26,716 nucleotides of DNA. Source: QHBQ01 sp038230695. Lineage in GTDB: Bacteria > Chloroflexota > Chloroflexia > QHBQ01. Under the pieces are notes generated by a model. The model saw nothing but the letters and a program-made list of their open reading frames with translations, had not been told where the DNA came from and did not search any database. Of this stretch, positions 17,866 through 25,059 are shown one piece after another. The position numbers and the translations under genes were made by a program. The stretch lies in assembly GCA_038230695.1 (NCBI GenBank), contig JBBRMT010000032.1, forward strand, positions 1-26,716, in the 5' to 3' direction. Each line of letters opens with the position of its first letter. The stretch's first letter is position 1.

Positions 17866-17949
17866 CCCCATCACCACACCCCAGCGCAACTCCGCCGCCC
17901 CACTCATTATACTAATTCGCCGCAAAGATGCTACTATTCTGTAGAGGTA

Positions 17950-18333
17950 GCCTGCTGTTCGCCATGCCCCAATCCATCTATAGCGCACCAATGCGAATGG
18001 GTATTGCAGTAAGATAAGGAACTCTCCGCTTGCGCTGACCGTGATGCGATTAAGTCCTTGCTCCTCGCAAGGCACGCTATTCGCGTGTCACAGTTGCTCG
18101 TAGTGCAACTGCCCGCCCAGCTTACTTTCGAGTTCGCGGGCGTAGGTTAATGCCAAATCATGGCCGTTGGAATATATGGCTATGATTGCGGTAACTATAT
18201 CAAGGATGCGCTGGCGATGCTGGTAAGCAGGCAAAACTCTCTGCTGCTAGTTGCGGAGCCACACGGCGAACGCGCCGTCTACGTAGAGGTTGTCGCATGA
18301 ACGTCGGTATATCTTCACGGCCCGAGATTGAGG
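17950..18333 (-). pseudogene. Decayed coding remnant, function unknown
   Basis: On the minus strand one frame reads like protein for about 128 codons but is broken by TAG (complement of 18247-18249) and TGA (complement of 18088-18090). Between them it reads HRQRILDIVTAIIAIYS and YARELESKLGGQLHYEQL, with this genome's usual third-position G/C. I do not recognise the family. The opposite strand in the same codon register also has short open frames, so strand assignment is uncertain. Both readings fit a gene in decay next to inserted repeats. Limits are approximate. Confidence 0.3.
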
Positions 18334-18392
18334 TTACGGCTGAACAGACCCCATACTATGTTAAAGAGGCGCTGCTACTGCTCAGTCACTAA
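18160..18392 (+). other. Two overlapping short ORFs, alternative reading of the decayed region
   Basis: ORF A (18160-18300, 46 codons) and ORF B (18297-18392, 31 codons) overlap by ATGA. Segments GNYIKDALAML in A and PYYVKEALLLL in B look alike, which may mean a duplicated gene of which B is the truncated copy. B ends in TAA at 18390-18392, which is exactly the target duplication of the adjacent small element, so the stop was supplied by the insertion. Neither has a good ribosome binding site. This conflicts with the minus-strand remnant; only one can be right. Confidence 0.22.
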
Positions 18393-18460
18393 GAGCTTAT
18401 CCGAAAAGGGCGAACAACGGCTCGCCCCTACGAACACAGCATGGTATTTCGGATAAGCTC
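18393..18460. mobile_element. 68-bp MITE-like element with TAA target duplication
   Basis: Perfect 14-bp terminal inverted repeats GAGCTTATCCGAAA / TTTCGGATAAGCTC bound a 68-bp element; both sides carry TAA (18390-18392 and 18461-18463). The ends and a 3-bp T-A-A duplication resemble IS5-family elements, so it may be moved in trans by such a transposase; none is seen here. The interior contains a GGGCGA/TCGCCC hairpin of the same kind as the 34-bp repeats at 21684-21760. Confidence 0.62.
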
Positions 18461-18465
18461 TAATA

Positions 18466-18574
18466 TTACAGCCTCAGTTTGATGGGGATGAGCGTGAGCG
18501 GCACGGTTAATCCGTTTTCTCCGCTTCTCCGCTGAACCTAATCCGTTGGCTGGTTTTCCCAGGTGAGGCTGTAA
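18466..18574. mobile_element. Second small inverted-repeat element, about 109 bp
   Basis: TTACAGCCTCA (18466-18476) and TGAGGCTGTAA (18564-18574) are perfect 11-bp terminal inverted repeats flanked by TA on both sides; the match extends to 13 bp if TA is included. There is no coding capacity. A TA duplication is typical of IS630/Tc1-like elements, but because TA is itself palindromic the duplication cannot be proved here. It begins two bases after the first element's right-hand duplication. Confidence 0.45.
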
Positions 18575-18629
18575 TACTAAATCCCTTTTCCTGCACCTAA
18601 CCTCTCTGCCGGTATGGGGAGGGGTTTTT

Positions 18630-21600
18630 CTAGGCGGATGGTTCATCGGTGGCTGGCGTGTCGGCGGGCGGTGTTGCGGGTGGCGCGGTGGTATCGTCCT
18701 TGTTGCGGCGAGGGGCGAAGTCGAACAGGTTGCGCCAGCCGATGGTGAACTTGAGGACGGCAGCAAGGGCGAAGTTGATGAAGCCGACACTGGCAAGATG
18801 GTCAATCCTGCCGCGCAGGTTGTCGCGGCTGTCGCGGGTGGCTAGCACCGAGTTACGGGCAATGAAGCGCATCAGGGGGTAGTTGTCACTGAGGTGAGCG
18901 CGGTTGGCGAACAGGGTTTGCGCCCCGCTGCTACGCGGGTTCATCTCCGCGCCTACCACGCCCCAGGTCGGCTTTAGCTGGAAGCGCACCGTAACCGGGG
19001 TGAGCGCGTAGAAAGTGCGCTTGCCAAACAGCCAGGGGCGATACTCCACCACCCAGACAGGGATAAGGAAGTTTACTATGCCGCCAGTCAGCAAGGGGGC
19101 AATGACCGCGCCAGACGTGCTAGCAGCATCATGCTTTAGCAGGCAGCGATCCAGCAGCCGCTGGGTGGCCTCCACCAGTTCGCTAGCGCGGCGCAGGTTG
19201 GTCTCAATGTAATCCAGCAGGCTTTCCACCGTCTCGGCCTTCAGTTCCATGCTCTCGGCATCGAAGTTGACGTAGCGGGTGAAGCTACCGGCGGCGATTG
19301 CTGCATGGCGTTGCTGCCACTCGCTATGAGATTGCTCTAGCTCGGTCAGGTGGCGACGGATCTCCTCCTGCTGATGGGCGGCATCGGCGGCGATGGTACG
19401 CACGCGGGTATCAAGCTGGGCCTCATGTTCGGTCACCTCGCGGTCGCGGCTGAGGGTTAGCTGTTGCGCCTTGCGCTGGCTATCTTCGGTCTGCTGGTGG
19501 GTGGCAGTCAGCGCATCCAACGCCCGCTGGCGTTCCTCGCGGGTCTTGAACAGCGCGGCGGTGGCCTCCTCGATGTCGGCAACCGTCTCGGCCAATAGTT
19601 GCACCTGCGGCGGCAGGCCACGGGCAAGCTCCTCATACTGGCGAACATTGGTGTCAAGCTGATTGTATACATAACCCGCCCGAGTGCCGTCAATCTGCTG
19701 CTGCAAGGTCTTGACCTGGTTCTGCAACTGCAAGAGCCGCTGGCGTGCGCTAGCGGTCTCCTCCTCCACTTCGACAGTACGGGGCAGGCCGCTGATGTAG
19801 GCGGTCAGTTCCTGATTGACCGCCGCCACATCGCGGCTGAGGCCCACAATCACATCGTGTTCGCTGCTCATCTCACCACGCAGGTTACGCAGCGCAGGCA
19901 GCAGCATGGTCAACACTTGCAGCCGCTCATCATAGGGGTTGCTGGTTTGGGTCAGCGCGGCGGACTGCTGGCGGATGTTTTCGTAGCGGTCGTTTAGCTG
20001 GGCAAACGGGCCACTCACTTCGTTGAACAGCGAGACGATGCGCCCCACCTTGCGGTTGGCGCGGGGCAACGCCTCTACCGGGTCGGCGGGCAACTGCTCA
20101 CGCGGGTTGCTGCGGCCCACATCCACCGGATAAGGGGTCTTGGTTGCGTTCTTGATGCGGTTCTGCGCCTGGTTGATGCGGGCTTCAATCTGCACCTCAG
20201 CCTGGCCCTGCTCGTCGCGCAGGCGGTTGAGGGTAGCTTCCTCGCTGCGTTCGCGCTGTTCCAGACGGCCAATCTGTTCGCGCTGGCCTACCTCGCGGCC
20301 ACTAAGTTCGGCCTGCAACTGCTCTTCGGCGCTGATGCGGCGGCCATACTCAGTTCGAGCCTGCTCAGTACGCACGTTAGCAAGCTGACGGGTGCGACCT
20401 TCCATCAAAGCGCGATCGCTCTCCACCTGCTCCAGCAGCGGTTTGATCTCATAGGCCAGCGCATCGGCAGCGCGACTGAACATCGTGTTAGCGGCAGTGA
20501 GCAGGTCGGCCATCTCGGTGTGGTGCGCGTCGGTTTGTTTGCGCCAGAAGGTTGCCACTTCGCGCCAGTTGCTGCTCCAAGCCCGCATTGCGCCCAGCCC
20601 TTCGCGCTGATGTTGCCAGATATTCAGCAGCGGTTCGGCCAACGCCGCAAACTCGGTCAGGTCGCCGATGTAGCTGTGCGCTTGTTCCAGATTCATCGCG
20701 CCAGGGAGTACGGTGGTGGGGTCGAACGGCGCAACTGGTGGGGGCGGCGCAGGGCTGATTTCAGTTGGCGCTTTGGTTCGCTCCTCAGCATCGAGGCGAC
20801 TGGTAATGGTGATGATGCGACGGCGCAATGCCTCCTCATCGTCCAGCCCTTGCTCATTCTCATCGGGGGGCGGCAACTCCTGCACCGTGTAGCCATATTG
20901 AGGTTCCGGCAGGGCGGCCTTGTCTTCACTCGGCTTGAGCAACTCGCCCGCAATAGCAAACGCCTCGCTGTCGCTTGATAGCGCATAGGCGGGATAGTCG
21001 GTGTATTCCTGCGCGGCGGTGAGGCGGGCAATCTCGGTCAAGTTCTCGATCAATTCGGCTTGCGCGGATAGCGGCAGAGTGGAGTCGCCCTGCGCCTGCT
21101 GCGGCGGAGCCACCGCCAATGTCGCGTTGGTGCGACTTAGCAGCGCGGTTTGGTCGGCGCGAGGCAGGTGAAAGACATCGTTAGGGTCATCGGCCTGCTG
21201 CTTGAGGGTGTCGAGCAGCAGATAGTCGTCACTGCCCGCCCCGAACGGCTGGGCAGTAAGTAGCCAGTCGCCCTTCGCCACGTTCTGGATGCTGGGCTTG
21301 AGCAGCACGACCGCTAGCAGCCCGCCGATGATCACCGCGAACAGCACGACTGTGACGATGGTGGCGTTGGTAGCGTTGTTGCCCTGCAGGTTCGCATTGG
21401 CGTTGAGAAAAAGCAGCAGAATGACCGAAACGATAACCACAATCGGCACGGCGAAAATCCACCACTTCAGCAGGCGGAAGAAGCGCTGCCAGAGCAGGGC
21501 ATAAAGATACGCTACCACCATTGGCGGGCTGGCTGCCTCACCCCCCTCGCTGGCAAGATAAGGCGGTGGCAGGTGTGGATCCAGCTCGCTGAACGCGATG

Positions 21601-21659
21601 CGCTGGGTCTGGCCCTCGGTTGCTGCGCTTGCTGCGGTTGTCTTCTCGGTTTCAATCAT
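18630..21659 (-). CDS. Membrane-anchored coiled-coil protein of unknown function
   Basis: A 1009-residue protein. Residues about 66-86 (WWIFAVPIVVIVSVILLLF) and 99-120 (TIVTVVLFAVIIGGLLAVVLL) are transmembrane helices close to the N terminus. Residues about 130-420 are acidic and proline-rich; about 440-830 is long heptad-like coiled coil rich in Gln, Glu, Arg. A less charged C-terminal region (about 840-980, including GGIVNFLIPVWVVEY) is followed by a Thr/Pro/Ala tail. No enzyme motif is seen. ATG 21659 is chosen because the 31 extra codons upstream lie in a repeat; no clear Shine-Dalgarno sequence is visible. It follows the kinase-bactofilin gene on the same strand with a 183-nt gap, which suggests a structural partner or substrate. 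I do not recognise the family. Confidence 0.75.
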   Translation of the reverse strand: MIETEKTTAASAATEGQTQRIAFSELDPHLPPPYLASEGGEAASPPMVVAYLYALLWQRFFRLLKWWIFAVPIVVIVSVILLLFLNANANLQGNNATNATIVTVVLFAVIIGGLLAVVLLKPSIQNVAKGDWLLTAQPFGAGSDDYLLLDTLKQQADDPNDVFHLPRADQTALLSRTNATLAVAPPQQAQGDSTLPLSAQAELIENLTEIARLTAAQEYTDYPAYALSSDSEAFAIAGELLKPSEDKAALPEPQYGYTVQELPPPDENEQGLDDEEALRRRIITITSRLDAEERTKAPTEISPAPPPPVAPFDPTTVLPGAMNLEQAHSYIGDLTEFAALAEPLLNIWQHQREGLGAMRAWSSNWREVATFWRKQTDAHHTEMADLLTAANTMFSRAADALAYEIKPLLEQVESDRALMEGRTRQLANVRTEQARTEYGRRISAEEQLQAELSGREVGQREQIGRLEQRERSEEATLNRLRDEQGQAEVQIEARINQAQNRIKNATKTPYPVDVGRSNPREQLPADPVEALPRANRKVGRIVSLFNEVSGPFAQLNDRYENIRQQSAALTQTSNPYDERLQVLTMLLPALRNLRGEMSSEHDVIVGLSRDVAAVNQELTAYISGLPRTVEVEEETASARQRLLQLQNQVKTLQQQIDGTRAGYVYNQLDTNVRQYEELARGLPPQVQLLAETVADIEEATAALFKTREERQRALDALTATHQQTEDSQRKAQQLTLSRDREVTEHEAQLDTRVRTIAADAAHQQEEIRRHLTELEQSHSEWQQRHAAIAAGSFTRYVNFDAESMELKAETVESLLDYIETNLRRASELVEATQRLLDRCLLKHDAASTSGAVIAPLLTGGIVNFLIPVWVVEYRPWLFGKRTFYALTPVTVRFQLKPTWGVVGAEMNPRSSGAQTLFANRAHLSDNYPLMRFIARNSVLATRDSRDNLRGRIDHLASVGFINFALAAVLKFTIGWRNLFDFAPRRNKDDTTAPPATPPADTPATDEPSA

Positions 21660-21683
21660 AATTGTAGAAGATAGAATGTAGAA

Positions 21684-21760
21684 GTAGGGGCGGGCTGCTG
21701 CCCACCCAGCCGTTTTAGCCTGCTTCGTAGGGGCGGGCTGCTGCCCGCCCATCCGTTTTA
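21684..21760. repeat. Two 34-bp direct repeats with internal palindrome
   Basis: Units 21684-21717 and 21727-21760 differ at two positions. Each contains GGGCGGGC-TGCT-GCCCGCCC (perfect 8-bp stem in the second, one mismatch in the first) and ends CCGTTTTA. They lie between the kinase and coiled-coil genes and could form strong RNA hairpins. Confidence 0.8.
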
Positions 21761-21777
21761 ATTGCGATTTAGTTTGC

Positions 21778-21830
21778 TATCATTATCAGTTTTATCCCAC
21801 TCCAGTGGCGCACTGAGAGTGATAATGATA
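21778..21830. promoter_or_regulatory. Inverted repeat with TGATAATGATA arms
   Basis: TATCATTATCA (21778-21788) and TGATAATGATA (21820-21830) are a perfect 11-bp inverted repeat; a shorter CAGTG-GCG-CACTG stem sits between them. The arms contain the GATAAT hexamer of Fur/Zur-type operators. It could be a metal-regulator site or an RNA hairpin downstream of the kinase gene. Confidence 0.4.
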
Positions 21831-21842
21831 ATGCACCATGTA

Positions 21843-23738
21843 TCACCCCTCACCACCTGGGGGCTGAACCCCCAGACCCCCAGATTGTTCTCCTCGCTGT
21901 GTATCAGGTTCACTCGCTGTTTCCGCTGGCGGGGAAACAGCATCCTCAGCGGGCAGCGGGCCGGTGATGGCACGAGGTTCGTCGAGCATTGTATGCGCGG
22001 TAGGGCCAGCATCTGCGCCGAGCATCGCTTTGGCGGCGGTGATTGCTTGCAGCAAGCGATGGTCGAGCAGGCTGGTGACGATCGTGCCGCTGCGTAGCCC
22101 ATCCGTAGGCGTGCTGGTTGCCAGCCGCGCCCGTAGTCTACCACCCCGATCCAAGCCAAAGCTGTTGTCGTCGCTAACCGGCAACTCACCCACCTTTACT
22201 TCCGGCGCGATGGTGATGTTATCGTGGGCGCTGACCACGCTGGGTGACATTACCTGGCCGCCGCGTTCGACGCTGATAGGGCCGAGCGCGTGTGCTCCGC
22301 CCACCTGCGCGGCGGCGGCAATCGCCATCTCCCCCTCGCTGACCGTCCAACGGCGCACCTGGCTGTTCTGGCCTACGCTGATGCTACCCGCGAACACGCT
22401 GCGGGCGCGACAATTAGGGCCAATCTCCAGCTTGCCCCGCGCAATCGCCGTGCCGGTCACAGTCGCGCCGTCCTCCAGAATAATGTCGCCAGTACTGTAG
22501 ACGTGGCCGCGCAAGGTTGCGCCCCGCGATACCCGCACCCGCGTGCCGAACAGGGTGCCATCCGCGCTGATACCCGCCGCCAGGGTGATCTCGCGGCCAA
22601 GCTCGGCCTTGCGGGTGGGAAAGAGATGGCCGGGCCAGTTCGTGCTATCGCCAACCAGCGGCGCGGCTTTGGGTGGTGTAGTCTTCTTCGTCGGCGCGTC
22701 GTGGGACAAGACGGGCGCATTGCGTTCGCGCTCCTCGATGCGCTGCATCACCTTCTGGCGGTCACGGAAGTTGGGCGCAGCCTCGAACACCGTTTCCATC
22801 AGCACGCGGGCGATGGCAGGCGTGGCTGGATCGGGGTCACTGGCAAGGGCGGTGGCGCGGGCGTACATCTTACGGAGCGCGTCGTCGGGCAGCATCCCAG
22901 CGGCAGCCTGCAAATCAGCGGCAGCGGCGCTGGCTGAGGGGTAGCGATCGCGAGGCCGCTTCATCAGCATCCGCAGCACGATGTCGTCGGCCTCACGGGG
23001 TAGATGAGGGTTGCGCTTGGTGGGCGGGTCGGGGCGGGTTTCCAGTTGCGCCCGCATGATGTCTTCCGGTGCGCCAGTAAAGGGCGGTGCGCCAGTAAGC
23101 ATCTCGTACAGCACCACCCCCATGGCGTACTGGTCGGAGGCGGGGCCAGGGGCGGTCACATCGCCACCGAGCCGCTCTGGGGCCATGTAGGTAACGGTGC
23201 CAACCGCCTCGCCAGCGCGGGTGAAGTGGGCATCGTCGGTGGCGCGAGCAATGCCAAAGTCGGCCAGGCACCAACGCCGGTCACGGTTGGCATCAGTCTG
23301 ATACAGCACATTCTCCGGCTTGATGTCTCGGTGGATAACCTTCTGGCTGTGGGCGTAATCGAGGGCAGCGGCCAGCGCCGCCATAATCGTCGCCGCCTCC
23401 TCCAGCTTAAGGTAGCCATTCTTCTGGGCCTTGAGATAGTCGCGCAGCGTCCCTTCCATCGCCTCCATAGCGATATAGTAGACACCCTCCTCCTTCATCA
23501 CCCCCGCATCGTAGACCGCAACAATATTAGGGTGGGTCAACTTCGAGCCAATTGCAATCTCACGCTGGAAGCGGCTGGCATCCTCAGTGGTGGCCGCCTG
23601 CACCCGCAGCACCTTGAGCGCCTCGCTGCGGGCCTTGCGGTGGTTATAGACGCGATACACGTCGGACATACCGCCGCGGCCCAGTTCGCTAATAAGTTCG
23701 TAATCGCCAATTCGCTCGCCGCTCTTCCTGATTGCCAT
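21843..23738 (-). CDS. Ser/Thr protein kinase fused to a bactofilin-like polymer domain
   Basis: A 631-residue protein. Residues 13-275 are a Hanks-type Ser/Thr kinase with all key residues: glycine loop GRGGMSDV (20-27), K42, E60, H136-R137-D138, N143 and D160-F161-G162, so it should be active. After a helical linker (about 285-345), residues 385-515 form short repeated turns such as GATLRGHVYSTGDIILEDG and ATVTGTAIARGKLEIG, the pattern of bactofilin (polymer-forming cytoskeletal) beta-helices. The C-terminal 25 residues run into an intergenic-type repeat. No transmembrane segment. ATG 23738 has GGAGGGG four bases upstream and a promoter at 23779-23808. I infer a kinase built into or recruited by a cytoskeletal polymer; the coiled-coil membrane protein downstream is the likely partner. 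Confidence 0.87.
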   Translation of the reverse strand: MAIRKSGERIGDYELISELGRGGMSDVYRVYNHRKARSEALKVLRVQAATTEDASRFQREIAIGSKLTHPNIVAVYDAGVMKEEGVYYIAMEAMEGTLRDYLKAQKNGYLKLEEAATIMAALAAALDYAHSQKVIHRDIKPENVLYQTDANRDRRWCLADFGIARATDDAHFTRAGEAVGTVTYMAPERLGGDVTAPGPASDQYAMGVVLYEMLTGAPPFTGAPEDIMRAQLETRPDPPTKRNPHLPREADDIVLRMLMKRPRDRYPSASAAAADLQAAAGMLPDDALRKMYARATALASDPDPATPAIARVLMETVFEAAPNFRDRQKVMQRIEERERNAPVLSHDAPTKKTTPPKAAPLVGDSTNWPGHLFPTRKAELGREITLAAGISADGTLFGTRVRVSRGATLRGHVYSTGDIILEDGATVTGTAIARGKLEIGPNCRARSVFAGSISVGQNSQVRRWTVSEGEMAIAAAAQVGGAHALGPISVERGGQVMSPSVVSAHDNITIAPEVKVGELPVSDDNSFGLDRGGRLRARLATSTPTDGLRSGTIVTSLLDHRLLQAITAAKAMLGADAGPTAHTMLDEPRAITGPLPAEDAVSPPAETASEPDTQRGEQSGGLGVQPPGGEG

Positions 23739-23778
23739 CGCCCCTCCGCCTGCAGCATATGTTATGTCATGCCCAGCT

Positions 23779-23832
23779 ATTTTAGCACAGCAGGGGCGGT
23801 TCTTGCAATCGTGCTTGAAAAATCGTTATAAT
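23779..23832. promoter_or_regulatory. Divergent promoters sharing one palindromic -35
   Basis: TTGCAA at 23803-23808 is its own reverse complement and can serve as -35 on both strands. On plus, an 18-nt spacer leads to TATAAT (23827-23832), toward the ArsC/Spx-like gene. On minus, an 18-nt spacer leads to TAAAAT (complement of 23779-23784), toward the kinase gene. Both fit sigma-70 spacing; polymerase could occupy only one direction at a time. Confidence 0.55.
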
Positions 23833-23884
23833 TGCAGGCATGATTGGCATAGCCATGAAGATTAGAGCCGCCCACTAGCTTATC

Positions 23885-23922
23885 CCTCCCCTTTGGGGAG
23901 GCAAGGATGGGAACTTCATCCT
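23885..23922 (+). repeat. Two hairpins in the leader of the ArsC/Spx-like gene
   Basis: CCTCCCC-TTT-GGGGAGG (23885-23901) is a perfect 7-bp stem of the extragenic palindrome type found elsewhere in the window. AGGATG (23904-23909) and CATCCT (23917-23922) form a second stem. They fall in a leader of about 140 nt; no riboswitch class is recognised. Confidence 0.5.
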
Positions 23923-23978
23923 CTCAAAATGGCTGCTGCTGTTCGCTGCTTTAGACCAAAGAGGAGAGCATACTTGCC

Positions 23979-24335
23979 ATGACCGACCCAATTGAAATCT
24001 ACGTTCACCCTACCTGAACTTCCTGCAAGAAGGCGCAGGTTGCGCTCGATGACCTGGGGGTGAGCTACACCCGCCGCGACTACTTCAAACAGCGTTTCAG
24101 CGTGGAAGAGTTGCGCGAACTGCTGCATAGCCTGAATCTATCGGCCCACGATGTCCTCTCCACCCGCGCTGGCAAGTACCGGGAGTTTGGCCTGGACCAG
24201 CGTGAGGTGAGCGAAGATGAACTGCTACAATTGATGACCGATGAGCCAACTCTGCTTCGCCGCCCTCTAGTCAAACGTGGCAGTCGTAGCGTAGTGGGCT
24301 TCAACCAATCTGAACTAGAGAGCCTTGCCCGATAA
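23979..24335 (+). CDS. ArsC/Spx-family thioredoxin-fold protein, probable selenoprotein
   Basis: A 118-residue protein if the TGA at 24015-24017 is read as selenocysteine at position 13. The family (ArsC, Spx, YffB) has a P-x-C-x-x-C active site after the first strand; here the sequence is YVHPT-U-TSCKKAQ, so TGA stands exactly at the first, catalytic Cys, and C16 is the second. Everything on both sides is collinear with the family, including SVEELRELL and the RRPLV / SVVGFN region at the C terminus, and the length is normal. A small hairpin follows the TGA at the distance expected of a bacterial SECIS. The start ATG 23979 has GAGGAG at 23961-23966. A truncated ORF from GTG 24060 would lack the active site. 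Alternatives are a nonsense mutation or a base error. Reductase or transcription-regulator role is open. Confidence 0.75.
24015..24046 (+). promoter_or_regulatory. In-frame UGA with candidate bacterial SECIS hairpin
   Basis: After the UGA (24015-24017), GCGCA (24033-24037) and TGCGC (24041-24045) form a perfect 5-bp stem with a GGT loop (24038-24040); a G-U pair can extend it. The loop begins with G about 20 nt after the UGA, which fits the bacterial SECIS model for SelB binding. A competing stem CCTGC/GCAGG (24022-24039) also exists. Confidence 0.55.
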
Positions 24336-24420
24336 AATCCCCTCTCCCTGCCGGGGGAGAGGGAAAGGATCCAATAAGATCCCCTCGCCCCACCGGGGGA
24401 GAGGGTTAGGGTGAGGGGTA
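24336..24420. repeat. Extragenic palindromes of the CCCTCTCCC type
   Basis: CCCTCTCCC (24340-24348) and GGGAGAGGG (24355-24363) form a 9-bp stem right after the stop codon. A second, related palindrome (CCCCTCGCCCC to GGGTGAGGGG) follows at about 24382-24418. Without a T-run they are not classical terminators but could end or protect the upstream mRNA. Confidence 0.65.
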
Positions 24421-24430
24421 ATTTGAAACC

Positions 24431-24931
24431 ATGTACGTTATGCGATTTACCGTGATTGATGCCAGCGGCACAGTCAGCTTCGTTGCGCCGTGCAACGGGC
24501 TGAAGGCTTTGGTTGCCGCGTGTAGCCGCCAACCCAGCCCGACCACTGCCCCTGAATTGCTGGCAGCGACGGTGGATTACGATGACCGCCTGGGCGATAA
24601 GGTGTTGAACGGGCTGGCCCGCTTCGATGAATATAACTCAGAAGCGCGCCATAGCAACTTCGACGCGGCGATAAACCTGTTCAACGCTGATAAGCGCGAA
24701 CACGAATTGCCGCCCTTTCGCGTGTTGGACGATCACACCCGCGAGGTCAGCCTTACGCCAGTGAAGGCCGGGTTGGTGTTGTTCAACCTGATACAGAAGC
24801 GCATCATTCAGGTGCAGAACACCTACGCTGAAGTGGAGCGCCGCGACCGTGGCCGCATCCATCGTGGTGGTAAGCCGACTCAGCAGCTATACAATTATGA
24901 ATTGCCGCCGGAGTGGACGATATTGCCCTGA
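24431..24931 (+). CDS. Protein of unknown function, 166 residues
   Basis: Not recognised. A 166-residue soluble protein: an N-terminal stretch MRFTVIDASGTVSFVAPCN suggests two beta strands, then mixed helices with an acidic VDYDDRLGDKVLNGLARFDEYN segment, a long helix around LVLFNLIQKRIIQVQNTY, and a basic RRDRGRIHRGG loop before a YELPPEW end. Codon use and third-position G/C fit a real gene. No strong Shine-Dalgarno sequence precedes ATG 24431; GAGGGG at 24412-24417 is rather far, and an in-frame ATG at 24440 is possible. It lies downstream of repeats and converges on the small membrane gene. No partner is suggested by context. Confidence 0.6.
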   Translation: MYVMRFTVIDASGTVSFVAPCNGLKALVAACSRQPSPTTAPELLAATVDYDDRLGDKVLNGLARFDEYNSEARHSNFDAAINLFNADKREHELPPFRVLDDHTREVSLTPVKAGLVLFNLIQKRIIQVQNTYAEVERRDRGRIHRGGKPTQQLYNYELPPEWTILP

Positions 24932-24945
24932 CTGGCGAAATAAAC

Positions 24946-25059
24946 TTACGGCGCAACCACCCACAATGCCCAGGTTATCACCCCGAAGCACAACAACACC
25001 CCGATGAGGATGAGTAGCACTACGCCCAGGTCATGACTACGTGGCCCTTGCATCTCCAT
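24946..25059 (-). CDS. 37-residue single-span membrane protein
   Basis: A short ORF on the minus strand with a strong ribosome binding site: AAGGAGGGGG (complement of 25066-25075), with GGAGG nine bases before ATG 25059. The product has a polar N terminus (MEMQGPRSHDLG) and one hydrophobic helix (VVLLILIGVLLCFGVITWAL) ending in VVAP, so a small inner-membrane protein with the N terminus probably inside. It overlaps the end of the NmrA-like gene by 23 nt in another frame and is likely co-transcribed with it. No family is recognised. Confidence 0.6.
   Translation of the reverse strand: MEMQGPRSHDLGVVLLILIGVLLCFGVITWALWVVAP

Noticed and set aside
18428..18805. Minus-strand open frame of 125 codons
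   Set aside because: It spans the end of the coiled-coil gene and both small elements; proline/serine-rich frame-shift composition.
21660..21752. 31-residue N-terminal extension of the coiled-coil protein
   Set aside because: It is translation of the 34-bp repeat region.
24060..24335. A separate short gene starting at GTG 24060
   Set aside because: It is the 3' part of the ArsC/Spx-like gene; the family's first strand and active site lie in frame upstream, interrupted only by the TGA.
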